Of a stretch of DNA of 64,000 nt, positions 17,755 to 26,738 are shown piece by piece. The stretch spans positions 62,001 through 126,000 of the forward strand of contig NZ_JAGGPJ010000012.1 in NCBI RefSeq assembly GCF_018613875.1, read 5' to 3'. The stretch comes from Arthrobacter sp. ISL-28 (GTDB taxonomy: Bacteria; Actinomycetota; Actinomycetes; Actinomycetales; Micrococcaceae). The number at the start of each line of letters is the position of its first letter. The stretch's first letter is position 1. The position numbers and the translations under genes were made by a program. Below the pieces are notes generated by a model, which made no database searches, was not told the origin of the DNA, and saw nothing but the letters and a program-made list of their open reading frames with translations.

Positions 17755-17780
17755 TCCCCCGGAGCCAAGGCTCCGGGGGA
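17755..17780 (-). terminator. Terminator after tRNA-Glu
   Basis: Read on the minus strand, TCCCCCGGAGCC and GGCTCCGGGGGA form a perfect 12-bp stem with a 2-nt loop, followed by a run of six T. It begins 6 bp beyond the 3' end of tRNA-Glu. Confidence 0.9.
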
Positions 17781-17786
17781 TATTGG

Positions 17787-17859
17787 TGACCCCAGCGGGA
17801 TTCGAACCCGCGTTACCGCCGTGAGAGGGCGGCGTACTAGGCCGCTATACGATGGGGCC
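17787..17859 (-). tRNA. tRNA-Glu (anticodon CTC)
   Basis: A 73-nt cloverleaf. The acceptor stem GGCCCCA pairs with TGGGGTC with one G-T wobble, the anticodon stem is CCGCC/GGCGG around loop CTCTCAC (anticodon CTC), and the T arm contains GGTTCGAATCC. CCA is not encoded. It lies downstream of tRNA-Gln on the same strand. Confidence 0.95.
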
Positions 17860-17990
17860 GTGTACTTTACAGATCCGCATTTCTGCCGATCAGGCTAAGT
17901 GATTGTTTCATACACTCAGCAAGTGTTTCAAATCGATAATTTCTCTTTGAAACTCTCGAATATCCGCGGAATTCCGCAGACAATTCGAAG

Positions 17991-18062
17991 CTGGGATACC
18001 AGGACTCGAACCTAGAATGACGGTACCAGAAACCGTAGTGTTGCCAATTACACCATATCCCA
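17991..18062 (-). tRNA. tRNA-Gln (anticodon CTG)
   Basis: A 72-nt cloverleaf with acceptor TGGGATA/TATCCCA, anticodon stem ACGGT/ACCGT and loop TTCTGGT, giving anticodon CTG. The T arm has GGTTCGAGTCC. The weak T-A first pair is typical of tRNA-Gln. With tRNA-Glu and gltX about 4 kb away it forms a Glx group; many actinobacteria charge this tRNA through glutamate and the amidotransferase. Confidence 0.95.
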
Positions 18063-18365
18063 ATGGAACTTTCGGGCCGGTTCCGCAGGACCAATCCTGC
18101 GCTCCTAGCGCCTCAGCACGAGTAGTTACTTTACCCGAGAGTTTTGCCGCGCACAAATCGAGGGAAGAGGCCTCCCCCGCGCGGGTACGCGGACCGGTTT
18201 CCGCGGCACCCGGCCGGGACGGGGCGGAAACTCCTTGCCGTTGCACGGAAAATAAGGACCCTCGCGGCCGGCTACCCCCAAGCCGCTATCTTCCTTCCGC
18301 CCCTCGGCGGGCTGGGGCGCAGATCTTCCGCCCTGTTAGCTGCATCACAGCAAGCCTTGGCTCGA
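18063..18365. other. Intergenic stretch with a short direct repeat
   Basis: This 303-bp gap separates tRNA-Gln from the PaiB-like gene. It should hold the tRNA promoter. ATCACAGCAAGCCT occurs at 18344-18357 and again at 18365-18378, the second copy running into the last codons of the PaiB-like gene. No credible gene was seen. Confidence 0.6.
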
Positions 18366-19004
18366 TCACAGCAAGCCTCCTTGGAGCGGGCACCCTCTCG
18401 CTACGTCGGCAGCGCTTTCAGCCTCCCCTCGGGCAGTGAGCCCTTCCACAACGCCCGCCCTATCGGCGTCGGACCGGTTTTGACTGAGTTTGGTTTTCGC
18501 TTCGATCCTGGTGATGAGCAGTTCGACGCCAACGATAGCGCGCAGCTGGCCGGAAATATAAGGCTCCGGTGCATCCTCCACAGTCCAAGGCCGGGCCGAG
18601 CTGGCCTCGTGGAGGTCGGTGAGTCGGCGTACCTGATTGCCGAGCCAGTCAGGGTCGTCGTGGACGATGAGCTTGCCGTAAACGTGGGCAGTGGAGTAGT
18701 TCCATGTTGGCACGACGCGTCCGTGTTCGGCCTTGGAGGCATACCAGGTCGGCGATATGTAGGCGTCCGAGCCTTGGATGATGACCAGTGATTCTCCCAT
18801 CACGGGTTCGGACCATTGGATGTTGTTCCGGGCGACGTGTCCCTGCAGCGCCCCATGTTCACCGATCGAAGGGTCGTAGGTGAAGGGCAACAGCGTGGCG
18901 AGCAAGCCGCGCGGGGTCATGGTGATCAGGTTGGCGGCTGCCGGACGGGTCAGGAGATCCCGGATGGCATCGGGGCTGGCTGCGAAATGTGCTGGGATAT
19001 ACAT
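18366..19004 (-). CDS. FMN-binding negative regulator-like protein, PaiB family
   Basis: A 212-residue flavin-reductase-like split-barrel protein. It opens MYIPAHFAASPDAIRDLL and has the family blocks NLITMTPRGLLATLLPF, HVARNNIQW, SYISPTWYASK-like (here AYISPTWYASK) and VPTWNYSTAHVYG. PaiB was named in Bacillus as a regulator of protease and sporulation genes, but most homologs may be FMN- or haem-binding enzymes. It lies 36 bp downstream of the EamA transporter gene on the same strand, so the two probably form a unit controlled by the divergent MocR regulator. Confidence 0.88.
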   Translation of the reverse strand: MYIPAHFAASPDAIRDLLTRPAAANLITMTPRGLLATLLPFTYDPSIGEHGALQGHVARNNIQWSEPVMGESLVIIQGSDAYISPTWYASKAEHGRVVPTWNYSTAHVYGKLIVHDDPDWLGNQVRRLTDLHEASSARPWTVEDAPEPYISGQLRAIVGVELLITRIEAKTKLSQNRSDADRAGVVEGLTARGEAESAADVARGCPLQGGLL

Positions 19005-19040
19005 GGTTCTTCCATTCGAGTGGGACGGGGTGGGGGCGGG

Positions 19041-19961
19041 CTACGGGCTGAGGCGCACGCGGACCGCGAGGCCGGCGCAGAGAACGACGGCCAGGCCACC
19101 GAAGACGGTGGTCCATGTCACGTTCTCGCCCAGCAGGAGGCCGGCCCAGCAGATGGTCAGGACGGGCTGCACGAGTTGCACCTGGCTGATCCGGGCCATG
19201 GGCCCGATGGCCAGGCCGTGATACCAGGCAAAGAAGCCGAGAAACATGCTGACGACGCCGAGGTAGACGAAGGCCGCCCACTCAACCGGGGTGCCTGACG
19301 GTGCCTGGTGCGCTATTGCGAGCGCTGTCAGGAACACCATCAGCGGCGATGCAAGGACGAGGGCCCAGGATACGGTCTGCCATGCACCCAGTTCGCGGGC
19401 CAGCAGGCCACCCTCGGCGTATCCGACGGCGGCTGCAATGACAGCGCCGAAGAGCAGCAGGTCGGTCCAATGGAGCTGTCCAAAACCGCCCGACTGTGCG
19501 AAAGCAAAAGCGATCGCCGCCAGCGCTCCGGCACCGGTCACCATCCAGAACGCGGCCGACGGACGTTCGCGGCCGCGGAGGACCGCCATCGTGGCCGTCG
19601 CGGCCGGCAGCAGCGCGATCACAACCGCGCCATGGCTGGCCGGGGCGGCAGTGAGTGCGAAGGAAGTGAGCAGCGGAAAGCCCACGACGATTCCTCCGGC
19701 CACCACAGCAAGGCGCGCCCACTGGGCGCCTCGTGGAAACGGCTGCCTCGCCAGGGACAGGGCCACGGCGGCCAGAAGCGCAGCCACGACCGCCCGCCCC
19801 GAGCCGATGAACAACGGCGGCAGGCCGCCGACGGCAACCCGCGTGAACGGAACCGTGAAGGAGAAGGCCGCTACTCCGAGCATGCCCCACCACAGGCCCG
19901 TCGTCGGCCGGGCCGGTATCACTGGGCGAATTAGCGTAGTAGCGCTACTATTGTCTTTCAT
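19041..19961 (-). CDS. EamA-family (DMT superfamily) transporter
   Basis: A 306-residue inner-membrane protein with ten hydrophobic segments in two EamA repeats, e.g. GMLGVAAFSFTVPFTRVAVG and YLGVVSMFLGFFAWYHGLA. Relatives export amino acids or metabolites. I place the start at the ATG at 19961 (MKDNSSATTL); a longer frame reaches 20150 but is antisense to the MocR gene. No ribosome site precedes it. A GTG at codon 14 is an alternative. Its ATG shares a CATG with the divergent regulator start. Confidence 0.85.
   Translation of the reverse strand: MKDNSSATTLIRPVIPARPTTGLWWGMLGVAAFSFTVPFTRVAVGGLPPLFIGSGRAVVAALLAAVALSLARQPFPRGAQWARLAVVAGGIVVGFPLLTSFALTAAPASHGAVVIALLPAATATMAVLRGRERPSAAFWMVTGAGALAAIAFAFAQSGGFGQLHWTDLLLFGAVIAAAVGYAEGGLLARELGAWQTVSWALVLASPLMVFLTALAIAHQAPSGTPVEWAAFVYLGVVSMFLGFFAWYHGLAIGPMARISQVQLVQPVLTICWAGLLLGENVTWTTVFGGLAVVLCAGLAVRVRLSP
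19937..19950. promoter_or_regulatory. 14-bp perfect palindrome at the EamA/MocR divergent starts
   Basis: TAGTAGCGCTACTA is its own reverse complement. It is centred 16 bp from the MocR start and lies within the first codons of the EamA frame. TACTAT at 19946-19951 could be the -10 for the MocR gene, so the palindrome overlaps the promoter, as expected for an autoregulated operator. The role is inferred. Confidence 0.5.
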
Positions 19962-21372
19962 GAACAACGATAGCAGTTCACTGATCGCCGCACGACTGAG
20001 GGAGTGGATTTCCGGTGCCCGGCCAGGGTCGCGTCTGCCATCCACGCGGCAACTTGTCGCGGAGCACAATGCGAGCCCTGTGACCGTGCAAAAGGCGCTC
20101 CAGGCCCTCGCGCAGCAGGGCCTCATCGAAAGCCGGCCCGGCGTCGGCACTTTTGTGCGGGCCGTTCGAACTGCGCGGCCCTCGGACTACGGCTGGCAGA
20201 CAGCAGCACTGCGCTCACCCCAGGCTCCCGCCCGCCCGGTCTCCACCGCGATGCGGAGCGCCCCGAACGATGTCATCGCGTTCCATTCCGGCTATCCAGA
20301 CCGGGAACTCCTGCCCGAGCGGCTGGTGCGGGCGGCACTCACCCGGGCCGCCCGTGGCGACGCGGCCCTGTCATGTCCACCTGTCGCGGGGCTCCCGGAG
20401 CTGCAGTCCTGGTTCGCACACGAGCTCGGTGCCGCTACCCAGGCCGGCGTCACCCCACCGACACCGAGCGATGTCATAGTGCTCCCGGGAAGCCAGAGCG
20501 GGCTGAGCTCAATATTCCGTGCCCTCGTCGGCAGCGGGCAGCCCCTGCTGATGGAATCCCCAACCTACTGGGGAGCCATTCTGGCAGCCACACAGGCCGG
20601 CGTCCGCGTCGTTCCGGTGCCCAGCGGCCCTGACGGCCCTGACACGGATGAGCTGGCACGGGCCTTCGAGGAGACCGGCGCGCGCTTGTTTTACGCGCAG
20701 CCGAACTACGCCAACCCCACAGGTGCGCAGTGGCTAGCCAGGCGGGGGGAAGAGGTCCTGGACGTAGTACGCCAATACGGCGCTTTCCTCGTAGAGGACG
20801 ACTGGGCGCACGACTTCGGCATCACCACCACCCCCGTACCCGTTGCCGCCAGTGACGATTCCGGCCATGTCGTTTACTTGCGCTCGCTGACCAAGAGCGT
20901 GTCCCCTGCCATTCGCGTGGCCGCCGTCATCGCCCGGGGTCCGGCCCGCGACCGCATCCTGGCCGCACGGGGAGCCGAGTCGATGTATGTCAGCGCCGTC
21001 CTCCAGGCCGCAGCACTCGATGTCGTCACCCAGCCGGCCTGGCAGACACACCTGCGCGGCCTCCGCCAGCAGCTCCAGTCCCGCCGCGACCTGCTGGTCA
21101 CGAGCATGCGGGAACACGCACCCCAAGCCCACATCGACCTCCTGCCAAAGGGAGGACTGAACCTCTGGGCACGCCTGCCGGACGGGACGGACCTCGGAAA
21201 GCTCGCCCATGATTGCGAGACCGCGGGCGTCATCATCGCCGCCGGCACGGAATGGTTCCCTGCCGAACCCGCCGGTCCCTTCATCAGGCTCAACTACTCA
21301 GGTCCGAACTCCGGAGCGTTTCCCGAAGGTGCCCGCATCATCGGCGAAGTCCTCGAACGCAACAGCCGCTAG
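19960..21372 (+). CDS. MocR/PdxR-type regulator (GntR helix-turn-helix fused to aminotransferase fold)
   Basis: A 470-residue fusion. Residues about 5-70 are a GntR winged helix (RLPSTRQLVAEHNASPVTVQ). The rest is a class I aminotransferase-like domain with SQSGLSSIFRAL, SPTYWG, the QPNYANPTGAQW Asn/Pro motif, EDDWAHDFG with the PLP-nitrogen Asp, and RSLTKSVSPAIR with the Schiff-base Lys. Such regulators bind PLP or a PLP adduct as effector. It begins at 19960 with no ribosome site and a -10-like TACTAT 8 nt before the ATG, fitting a leaderless message. It likely controls the divergent EamA-PaiB genes. Confidence 0.9.
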   Translation: MNNDSSSLIAARLREWISGARPGSRLPSTRQLVAEHNASPVTVQKALQALAQQGLIESRPGVGTFVRAVRTARPSDYGWQTAALRSPQAPARPVSTAMRSAPNDVIAFHSGYPDRELLPERLVRAALTRAARGDAALSCPPVAGLPELQSWFAHELGAATQAGVTPPTPSDVIVLPGSQSGLSSIFRALVGSGQPLLMESPTYWGAILAATQAGVRVVPVPSGPDGPDTDELARAFEETGARLFYAQPNYANPTGAQWLARRGEEVLDVVRQYGAFLVEDDWAHDFGITTTPVPVAASDDSGHVVYLRSLTKSVSPAIRVAAVIARGPARDRILAARGAESMYVSAVLQAAALDVVTQPAWQTHLRGLRQQLQSRRDLLVTSMREHAPQAHIDLLPKGGLNLWARLPDGTDLGKLAHDCETAGVIIAAGTEWFPAEPAGPFIRLNYSGPNSGAFPEGARIIGEVLERNSR

Positions 21373-21403
21373 GCACTCTTCATGGCACAGGCAGGCTGGT
21401 CCG

Positions 21404-22165
21404 CTAATCCCGGGCGAGCAGCTCCAGGAGCGTGCCGACCTCGGGCCCCTTGAAGTCCGGGGCGGCCTCCCCGGTACGGTTCAGCCACACGCCCAGCAGT
21501 CCGGCCGCCGTCGAGCCTTCTGCATCGAGCAGCCGGTTGTCCCCGATGTATAGCGTGCTGTCCGGAGTGCTGCCAAGAAGCCGCACACCCTCCAGATAGA
21601 TGGCGGGATCCGGCTTGGGTACGCCCACGGTGTCGGTGCCCACCAGGGTCCGGATCCGTTCCAGCCCAGCGCTGTCCAGCTTGACGCGCTGGTAGTCGTG
21701 CACGTTGTTGCTCACCGCCCCGTAGGGTATGCCGGCAGCATCCAGCGCGTCCAGGAGCGGTATGACGTCATCGAACGCCCTGACGTAGCTTGGCTGCAGG
21801 CGGGAGTAGGAACTGAGCCACGTGTGGGATTCCTCGCCTTCGCCCAGTTCGACGCCGAAATGGCCCAGTGCCGCGCGGCCCCGGAGCAGCCGCTGCTCGT
21901 TGAAGGTCAGTTCTCCAGCGAGGTAGCGGTCATAGTAGTGCGTGGTTTCGTGCGTGAATATCCTGCCGAACTTGTCCCACCCGGCCTGGTCCAGGCCGGG
22001 CAGGAGGTGTTCACTGACATCGCGCAGGGCCGTGGTCATGGCGAAGGCCAGATCCACCAGGGTGTCGTCGATGTCGAAAAGGACGCCGCCCACCGCACCA
22101 AACCTGCGGTCAAGGACAGTATTCTGCATGGGTTCCGTCGCCCCCGGCGCCGCCAGCCTGGGCAT
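21404..22165 (-). CDS. HAD-family hydrolase
   Basis: A 253-residue phosphatase-like protein. Motif I is VLFDIDDTLVDLAF, motif II falls in GAVSNN, and motifs III/IV are PKPDPAIYLEG and YIGDNRLLDAEGSTAAGL. It has the size and cap of N-acylneuraminate-9-phosphatase or phosphoglycolate-like HADs; the substrate is unknown. The ATG at 22165 touches the gltX stop in a TGATG junction, showing coupling. An internal ATG at 22130 is the alternative start. Confidence 0.85.
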   Translation of the reverse strand: MPRLAAPGATEPMQNTVLDRRFGAVGGVLFDIDDTLVDLAFAMTTALRDVSEHLLPGLDQAGWDKFGRIFTHETTHYYDRYLAGELTFNEQRLLRGRAALGHFGVELGEGEESHTWLSSYSRLQPSYVRAFDDVIPLLDALDAAGIPYGAVSNNVHDYQRVKLDSAGLERIRTLVGTDTVGVPKPDPAIYLEGVRLLGSTPDSTLYIGDNRLLDAEGSTAAGLLGVWLNRTGEAAPDFKGPEVGTLLELLARD

Positions 22166-23688
22166 CAGCCGCGGAAGGCGCGCATGCGCGCCAGTGACGA
22201 GGCCCTGCCCAGGATCACCATGGATTCAAACAGCGGCGGCGAGATCCGGCGACCGGAGATGGCCGTGCGGACAGGTCCAAATGCCAGCCGCGGCTTGATG
22301 CCGAGGTCCTCCACCAGAGCCTGCTTCAGGGCCGTCTGGATGTTCTCGGCGCTCCAGTCTTCGATGGGCTCAAGGGCGGCCAGCGCAGCGTCGAGGACCT
22401 CGTCCAGGTTCGCGGGCAGTCCCTTGCGCGCGTCATCGGCGATGTCGATCGCATCGTCGTTCTTGAACAGAAAGGCGAGCATCTCCGGCGCTTCACCGAG
22501 CAGCGAGATGCGCTCCTGGACCAGCGGCGCGGCCTCGGCCAGGATCTCCTCCTGCCGCGGGGTGAGGCTCTCCCCCACGAATCCTGCGGCCCGGAGGTAC
22601 GGGACCAGGCGCCCGCGGAAATCCTCCGGGTCGAGCATGCGGATGTGGGTGCCGTTGATGGCTTCGGCTTTCTTGATGTCGAAGCGGGCAGGATTGGCGA
22701 GCACGTCCTTAACGTCGAAGTGCTCGATCAGCTGGTCCACAGTGAAGATGTCCTCGTCGGCGGAGAGGCTCCAGCCCAGCAGGGAAAGGTAGTTGAGCAG
22801 ACCCTCGGGGATGAAGCCGCGGTCCCGGAGCAGGAACAGGTTGGACTGCGGATCACGCTTGGAGAGCTTCTTGTTGCCCTCCCCCATGACGTAGGGAAGG
22901 TGCCCGAAGATGGGCATGTAGTTGGCGACGCCGATGTCCATCAGCGCCCGGATCAGCACCACCTGGCGCGGCGTGGAGGAAAGAAGGTCCTCGCCGCGAA
23001 GGACGTGCGTGATGCCCATCAGGGCGTCGTCGACCGGGTTGACCAGCGTGTACAGCGGGGATCCGTCCGCCCTGACAATGACGTAGTCCGGAATGCTGCC
23101 GGCCTTGAAGGTGATCTCGCCGCGCACGATGTCGGTGAACGTCACATCCTCGTCCGGCATGCGGACACGCAGCACTGGCTGACGCCCCTCGGCTTTGAAC
23201 ACTGCCAGCTGCTCGTCGGAGAGCTCGCGGTCAAAGTTGTCATAGCCCAGCTTGGGGTCGCGCCCGGCGGCCCGGTGGCGTGCCTCCACCTCCTCCGGGG
23301 AGGAGTAGCACTCGTAGGCATATCCCGCGTCGATGAGCTTGGCGACCACATCCTTGTAGAGGTCCAGGCGCTGCGACTGGCGGTACGGTTCGTGCGGCCC
23401 GCCGACTTCCACGCCTTCTTCCCAGGTGATGCCGAGCCACTTCAGGGCCTCAAGCAGCTGCTGGTAGCTCTCCTCCGAGTCGCGTGCGGCGTCCGTGTCC
23501 TCAATGCGGAACACGAACGTGCCCTTGGTGTGCCGGGCGTGGGCCCAGTTGAACAGGGCCGTTCGGATCAGGCCGACGTGCGGGGTGCCCGTGGGCGAAG
23601 GGCAGAACCGGACCCGGACGGGGGTGTCGGCGGTGACTTCACGGAGGGCGGAGCTGGAGACGGCGTTGGGCGCAGAAGGAGTAGTCAT
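22165..23688 (-). CDS. gltX: Glutamate--tRNA ligase
   Basis: A class I aminoacyl-tRNA synthetase of 507 residues that charges tRNA-Glu, whose gene is about 4.3 kb away. The HIGH-like motif is [11 protein letters not shown] (31-40) and the KMSKS-like motif is [10 protein letters not shown]. The catalytic domain and the C-terminal anticodon-binding helices are complete. In bacteria with GatCAB it also charges tRNA-Gln with Glu. It is followed without a gap by the HAD gene. Confidence 0.96.
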   Translation of the reverse strand: MTTPSAPNAVSSSALREVTADTPVRVRFCPSPTGTPHVGLIRTALFNWAHARHTKGTFVFRIEDTDAARDSEESYQQLLEALKWLGITWEEGVEVGGPHEPYRQSQRLDLYKDVVAKLIDAGYAYECYSSPEEVEARHRAAGRDPKLGYDNFDRELSDEQLAVFKAEGRQPVLRVRMPDEDVTFTDIVRGEITFKAGSIPDYVIVRADGSPLYTLVNPVDDALMGITHVLRGEDLLSSTPRQVVLIRALMDIGVANYMPIFGHLPYVMGEGNKKLSKRDPQSNLFLLRDRGFIPEGLLNYLSLLGWSLSADEDIFTVDQLIEHFDVKDVLANPARFDIKKAEAINGTHIRMLDPEDFRGRLVPYLRAAGFVGESLTPRQEEILAEAAPLVQERISLLGEAPEMLAFLFKNDDAIDIADDARKGLPANLDEVLDAALAALEPIEDWSAENIQTALKQALVEDLGIKPRLAFGPVRTAISGRRISPPLFESMVILGRASSLARMRAFRG

Positions 23689-23766
23689 AGTGACTCCAAC
23701 TTTACCGTCTGCCCCCTCAAGGAATTCGCCGCCGGCTCCCTCGAGGAAATTCGCCGGGAAACCAGG

Positions 23767-24543
23767 CTAGCGGCGGACTATCGGGTTGGAGAGTCTGCCG
23801 ATGCCCTCAATTTCCACGTCGTAGCGGTCGCCGGCCTGCACCAGGTCCACCCCGGCCGGGGTGCCGGTCATGATGACGTCGCCTGGGAGTAGGGTAAACG
23901 CGCTCGAGACGATGGAGACGAGTTCCCGGACGCCTCGGATCATCTGGTTGGTGCTGCCGTCCTGGCGGAGCTCACCGTTAAGCCAGCCCTTGATGGACAG
24001 GTCCTCTGGGTCCAATTCGGTTTCGATCCACGGTCCCAGCGGCGCCGAAGTGTCGAACCCCTTGGCACGGGCCCACTGCAGGTCGGTCTTCTGGACGTCC
24101 CGGGCCGTGAGGTCATTGCCGCAGGTATACCCGAAGATGACGTCATCCGCGCGTTCCTCCGGAACGTCCTTGCAGATCCGGCCGATCACGACGCACAGCT
24201 CGGCCTCGTAGGAGACTTCGTCGGAGAACTCCGGCAGCACGACCGGATCGTTCGGGCCCACAACCGAGGTGTTCGGCTTGAGGAACAGCAGCGGCTGCTG
24301 CGGCACTTCGTTGCCGAGTTCGCGGGCGTGTTCCGCGAAGTTCCGCCCCACACCGATAACTTTGCTGCGCGGGATGATGGGCGCGAGCAGGCGGACGTCC
24401 TCCAGCTTGTGCCGGACGTGGGTGCGTTCCACGCCGTGGAAGAAGGGGTCGCCATGGATGACGGTGATTTCCTCACTGCCAGGCTGGCCTTCAACAACGC
24501 CGTAGAGGGGATCAGAATCGAGTACAAACCGGGCAATACGCAT
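23767..24543 (-). CDS. Fumarylacetoacetate hydrolase family protein
   Basis: A 258-residue FAH-fold enzyme with the divalent-metal ligands in SYEAELCVVIGR and CGNDLTARDVQ, then KGFDTSAPLGPW and GDVIMTGTPAGVDLV near the C-terminus. The family includes 2-hydroxyhepta-2,4-diene-1,7-dioate isomerases, acylpyruvases and oxaloacetate decarboxylases; the substrate cannot be chosen. It lies 78 bp upstream of gltX on the same strand. Confidence 0.9.
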   Translation of the reverse strand: MRIARFVLDSDPLYGVVEGQPGSEEITVIHGDPFFHGVERTHVRHKLEDVRLLAPIIPRSKVIGVGRNFAEHARELGNEVPQQPLLFLKPNTSVVGPNDPVVLPEFSDEVSYEAELCVVIGRICKDVPEERADDVIFGYTCGNDLTARDVQKTDLQWARAKGFDTSAPLGPWIETELDPEDLSIKGWLNGELRQDGSTNQMIRGVRELVSIVSSAFTLLPGDVIMTGTPAGVDLVQAGDRYDVEIEGIGRLSNPIVRR

Positions 24544-24593
24544 GGCCTCAAGCCTACACAGTCCAGGCCCGGCTCCCCCGCCGCATCCTGCCG

Positions 24594-25391
24594 TCAGGGT
24601 CTGTTGCGCAGGCTGCGCAGGTACTCCAGCTGGGCCGCCACCGAATTCTCCGCCGCGCGCCGCACGGACGGATCGACGTCGGCATAGACAGCATCGGTGA
24701 CCTCCCGGACTCCGGCGTCCCCGCCCAGTCCGGCGAGGGCGGTCCGGATCTGGGTGAGGCGGTCCAGGCGGTGGCTACGGTAGGCACGGACGACGGCGTC
24801 CAGTGCAGGCAGGACCGGCCCGTGGGCGGGCAGCACCGTGGCGGGCCCCAGCACTTCCAGCCGGTCGAGGGAGGACAGGTAATCAGCCAGCCGGCCGTCC
24901 GGGTGGTCCAGCACTGTGGTCCCGCGCCCCAGGATGGTGTCGCCGGTGAGCACTGAACCGGCCGGTCCGTCAAGTGGCAGGTGGAAGCAGACCGAATCGG
25001 AGGTGTGTCCCGGCGTCGCGACAACCCGGACCTCGGTCCCGGCAGCAGCGATCGTCTCGCCCGGCTGGAGCGGTGCCGCCTCGATGCAGTGCACCGGGTC
25101 GGCGGCGCGGACGGGCGCACCGGTCAGTTCGTGGAGGCGGGCCGCCCCGGCGGTGTGGTCACGGTGGCGGTGGGTGATCAGGATCAGTTCGACGGAACCG
25201 GCATCGGCCAGCTCCTGCAGGTGCGGTTCATCGAGCGGGCCGGGGTCCACGACGGCGACGCCCGGGTGGCCGGCGGCCGCTATGACATATGAACGGGTGC
25301 CGTCCAGGCTCATTGGCCCGGGATTCGGGGCCAGGCGGTACCTGGTCAGTGTGCTGCTGACGGCGAAGGCTGGTGGCGTGTCCGGATTCAC
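24594..25391 (-). CDS. MBL-fold metallo-hydrolase (LACTB2-like)
   Basis: A protein of 265 residues from a GTG at 25391 (VNPDTPPAF, read as Met). The frame stays open to 25769, but that part is antisense to ilvE. The metal motif is THRHRDHTAG (HxHxDH), with further ligands in VVATPGHTSDS, LTGDTILG and PAHGPVL. A winged-helix-like C-terminal segment (residues about 205-265) matches LACTB2-type hydrolases, some of which are ribonucleases. It lies downstream of ilvE behind a terminator. Confidence 0.85.
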   Translation of the reverse strand: MNPDTPPAFAVSSTLTRYRLAPNPGPMSLDGTRSYVIAAAGHPGVAVVDPGPLDEPHLQELADAGSVELILITHRHRDHTAGAARLHELTGAPVRAADPVHCIEAAPLQPGETIAAAGTEVRVVATPGHTSDSVCFHLPLDGPAGSVLTGDTILGRGTTVLDHPDGRLADYLSSLDRLEVLGPATVLPAHGPVLPALDAVVRAYRSHRLDRLTQIRTALAGLGGDAGVREVTDAVYADVDPSVRRAAENSVAAQLEYLRSLRNRP

Positions 25392-25455
25392 AGCCCCATT
25401 CTTGCATTTGATCGGAAAGGGCACTGATCCCAAACGGCACTGAGCGGAAAACGCC

Positions 25456-25509
25456 GACGGCGGGTGGCCGGCCAGGTGCCTCGACAGCACCCGCCGGCCA
25501 CCCGCCGTC
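25456..25509 (-). terminator. Terminator after ilvE
   Basis: GACGGCGGGTGGCCGG (25456-25471) and its exact complement (25494-25509) form a 16-bp stem with a 22-nt loop that can itself pair partly. It starts 15 bp beyond the ilvE stop. On the minus strand it is followed by GGCGTTTTCC, a short T-run only. Confidence 0.75.
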
Positions 25510-25524
25510 GTACGTGAAAAAGCG

Positions 25525-26637
25525 TCAGGCGAGCCGGGTGAGCCAGCCGTGGGTGTCCGCAACCTTGCCGGTCTGGATTCCCAAAAGGTGCTCACGGATG
25601 GCCATGGTGGTTTCGCCGGCTTTGGCATCCTCGGAACCGATGAATTCCGTCTCGTCCTTGAGGACGCCGATGGGTGTGATGACCGCCGCCGTCCCGCAGG
25701 CGAAGACCTCGGCGATGTCACCGGAGGCGACGCCCTCACGCCACTCGTCCAGCGTGATCTTGCGCTCACTCACGTCCCGGCCCATGTCCTTCGCCACTTG
25801 GATGACCGACATGCGGGTGACGCCCTCCAGGATGGTGCCGGTGAGGGCGGGGGTGACCAGCGAGCCGTCCTTCATCACGAAGAAAACGTTCATGCCGCCG
25901 AGTTCCTCAACCGCGTTGTCATTGAACTGGTCCAGGAACAGCACCTGCTTGCAGCCGTGGGCCTCGGCCTCCTGCTGCGCGATCAGCGACGCGGCGTAGT
26001 TGCCGCCGCACTTGGCGGCACCGGTGCCGCCGCGGCCTGCGCGGGCGTACTCGCGTGAGATCCAGATGGAGACGGGCTTCACTTCTCCACCGAAGTAGTT
26101 GCCAACCGGCGAGGCGATGACCCGGAAAGATACTTCGCGGGCTGCCCGGACACCCAGGAAAGCCTCGGTGGCGATCATGAAGGGGCGGAGGTAAAGGGCT
26201 TCGCCGTCGCCGGACGGAACCCATTCCCTGTCCGCGGCCACGAGTTCGCGGACGGCACCGAGGAAGTATTCTGCGGGAAGCTCCGGCAGGGCAAGACGGC
26301 GTGCCGACTGGTTCAGGCGTGCAGCATTGGCCTCAGGGCGGAAGGCCCAGATGGTGCCATCGGCATGCCGGTACGCCTTCAACCCTTCGAAGATCTCCTG
26401 CCCATAGTGCAGGACCGCCGCCGACGGGTCCAGCATGATGGGTCCGTAGGCCTCAATCCGGGCATCGTGCCAGCCGCCATGCCCCTTTTCGTCGACTTTG
26501 TAGTCGACGATCGCGGTGTGGTCGGTGAAGTAATTGCCAAATCCCGGGTTCGCCAGGATGGCTGCACGCTCTTCAGCAGACTTCGGGGTTGCCGAGGGCT
26601 GCTGGGTGAATTCGACGCCATGGGCAGTCTGAGTCAT
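25525..26637 (-). CDS. ilvE: Branched-chain amino acid aminotransferase
   Basis: A fold-type IV PLP enzyme for the last step of Val, Leu and Ile synthesis. The 370 residues match the long actinobacterial/eukaryotic-like BCAT form. The PLP Lys is in [15 protein letters not shown]. Other family features are [29 protein letters not shown] and [14 protein letters not shown]. It is 100 bp downstream of leuB on the same strand, with a terminator after it, so leuB-ilvE may be one transcript. Confidence 0.96.
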   Translation of the reverse strand: MTQTAHGVEFTQQPSATPKSAEERAAILANPGFGNYFTDHTAIVDYKVDEKGHGGWHDARIEAYGPIMLDPSAAVLHYGQEIFEGLKAYRHADGTIWAFRPEANAARLNQSARRLALPELPAEYFLGAVRELVAADREWVPSGDGEALYLRPFMIATEAFLGVRAAREVSFRVIASPVGNYFGGEVKPVSIWISREYARAGRGGTGAAKCGGNYAASLIAQQEAEAHGCKQVLFLDQFNDNAVEELGGMNVFFVMKDGSLVTPALTGTILEGVTRMSVIQVAKDMGRDVSERKITLDEWREGVASGDIAEVFACGTAAVITPIGVLKDETEFIGSEDAKAGETTMAIREHLLGIQTGKVADTHGWLTRLA

Positions 26638-26738
26638 GGTTCCTCCACGGTCGGCTGCCTGGCATGTGAACGTGGTTCAGCATCGGACCACGGCAGCATA
26701 TTGGTGATTCAGGTCAAGCTTACGCCTGCTGGACAGGG

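Noticed and set aside
19291..19959. N-terminal extension of 223 codons on the MocR regulator
   Set aside because: It is antisense to the EamA transporter and lacks domain features; the GntR helix-turn-helix begins right after the ATG at 19960.
25392..25769. 126-codon extension of the MBL-fold hydrolase
   Set aside because: It runs through the ilvE terminator and antisense to ilvE; the GTG at 25391 precedes the family's conserved start.
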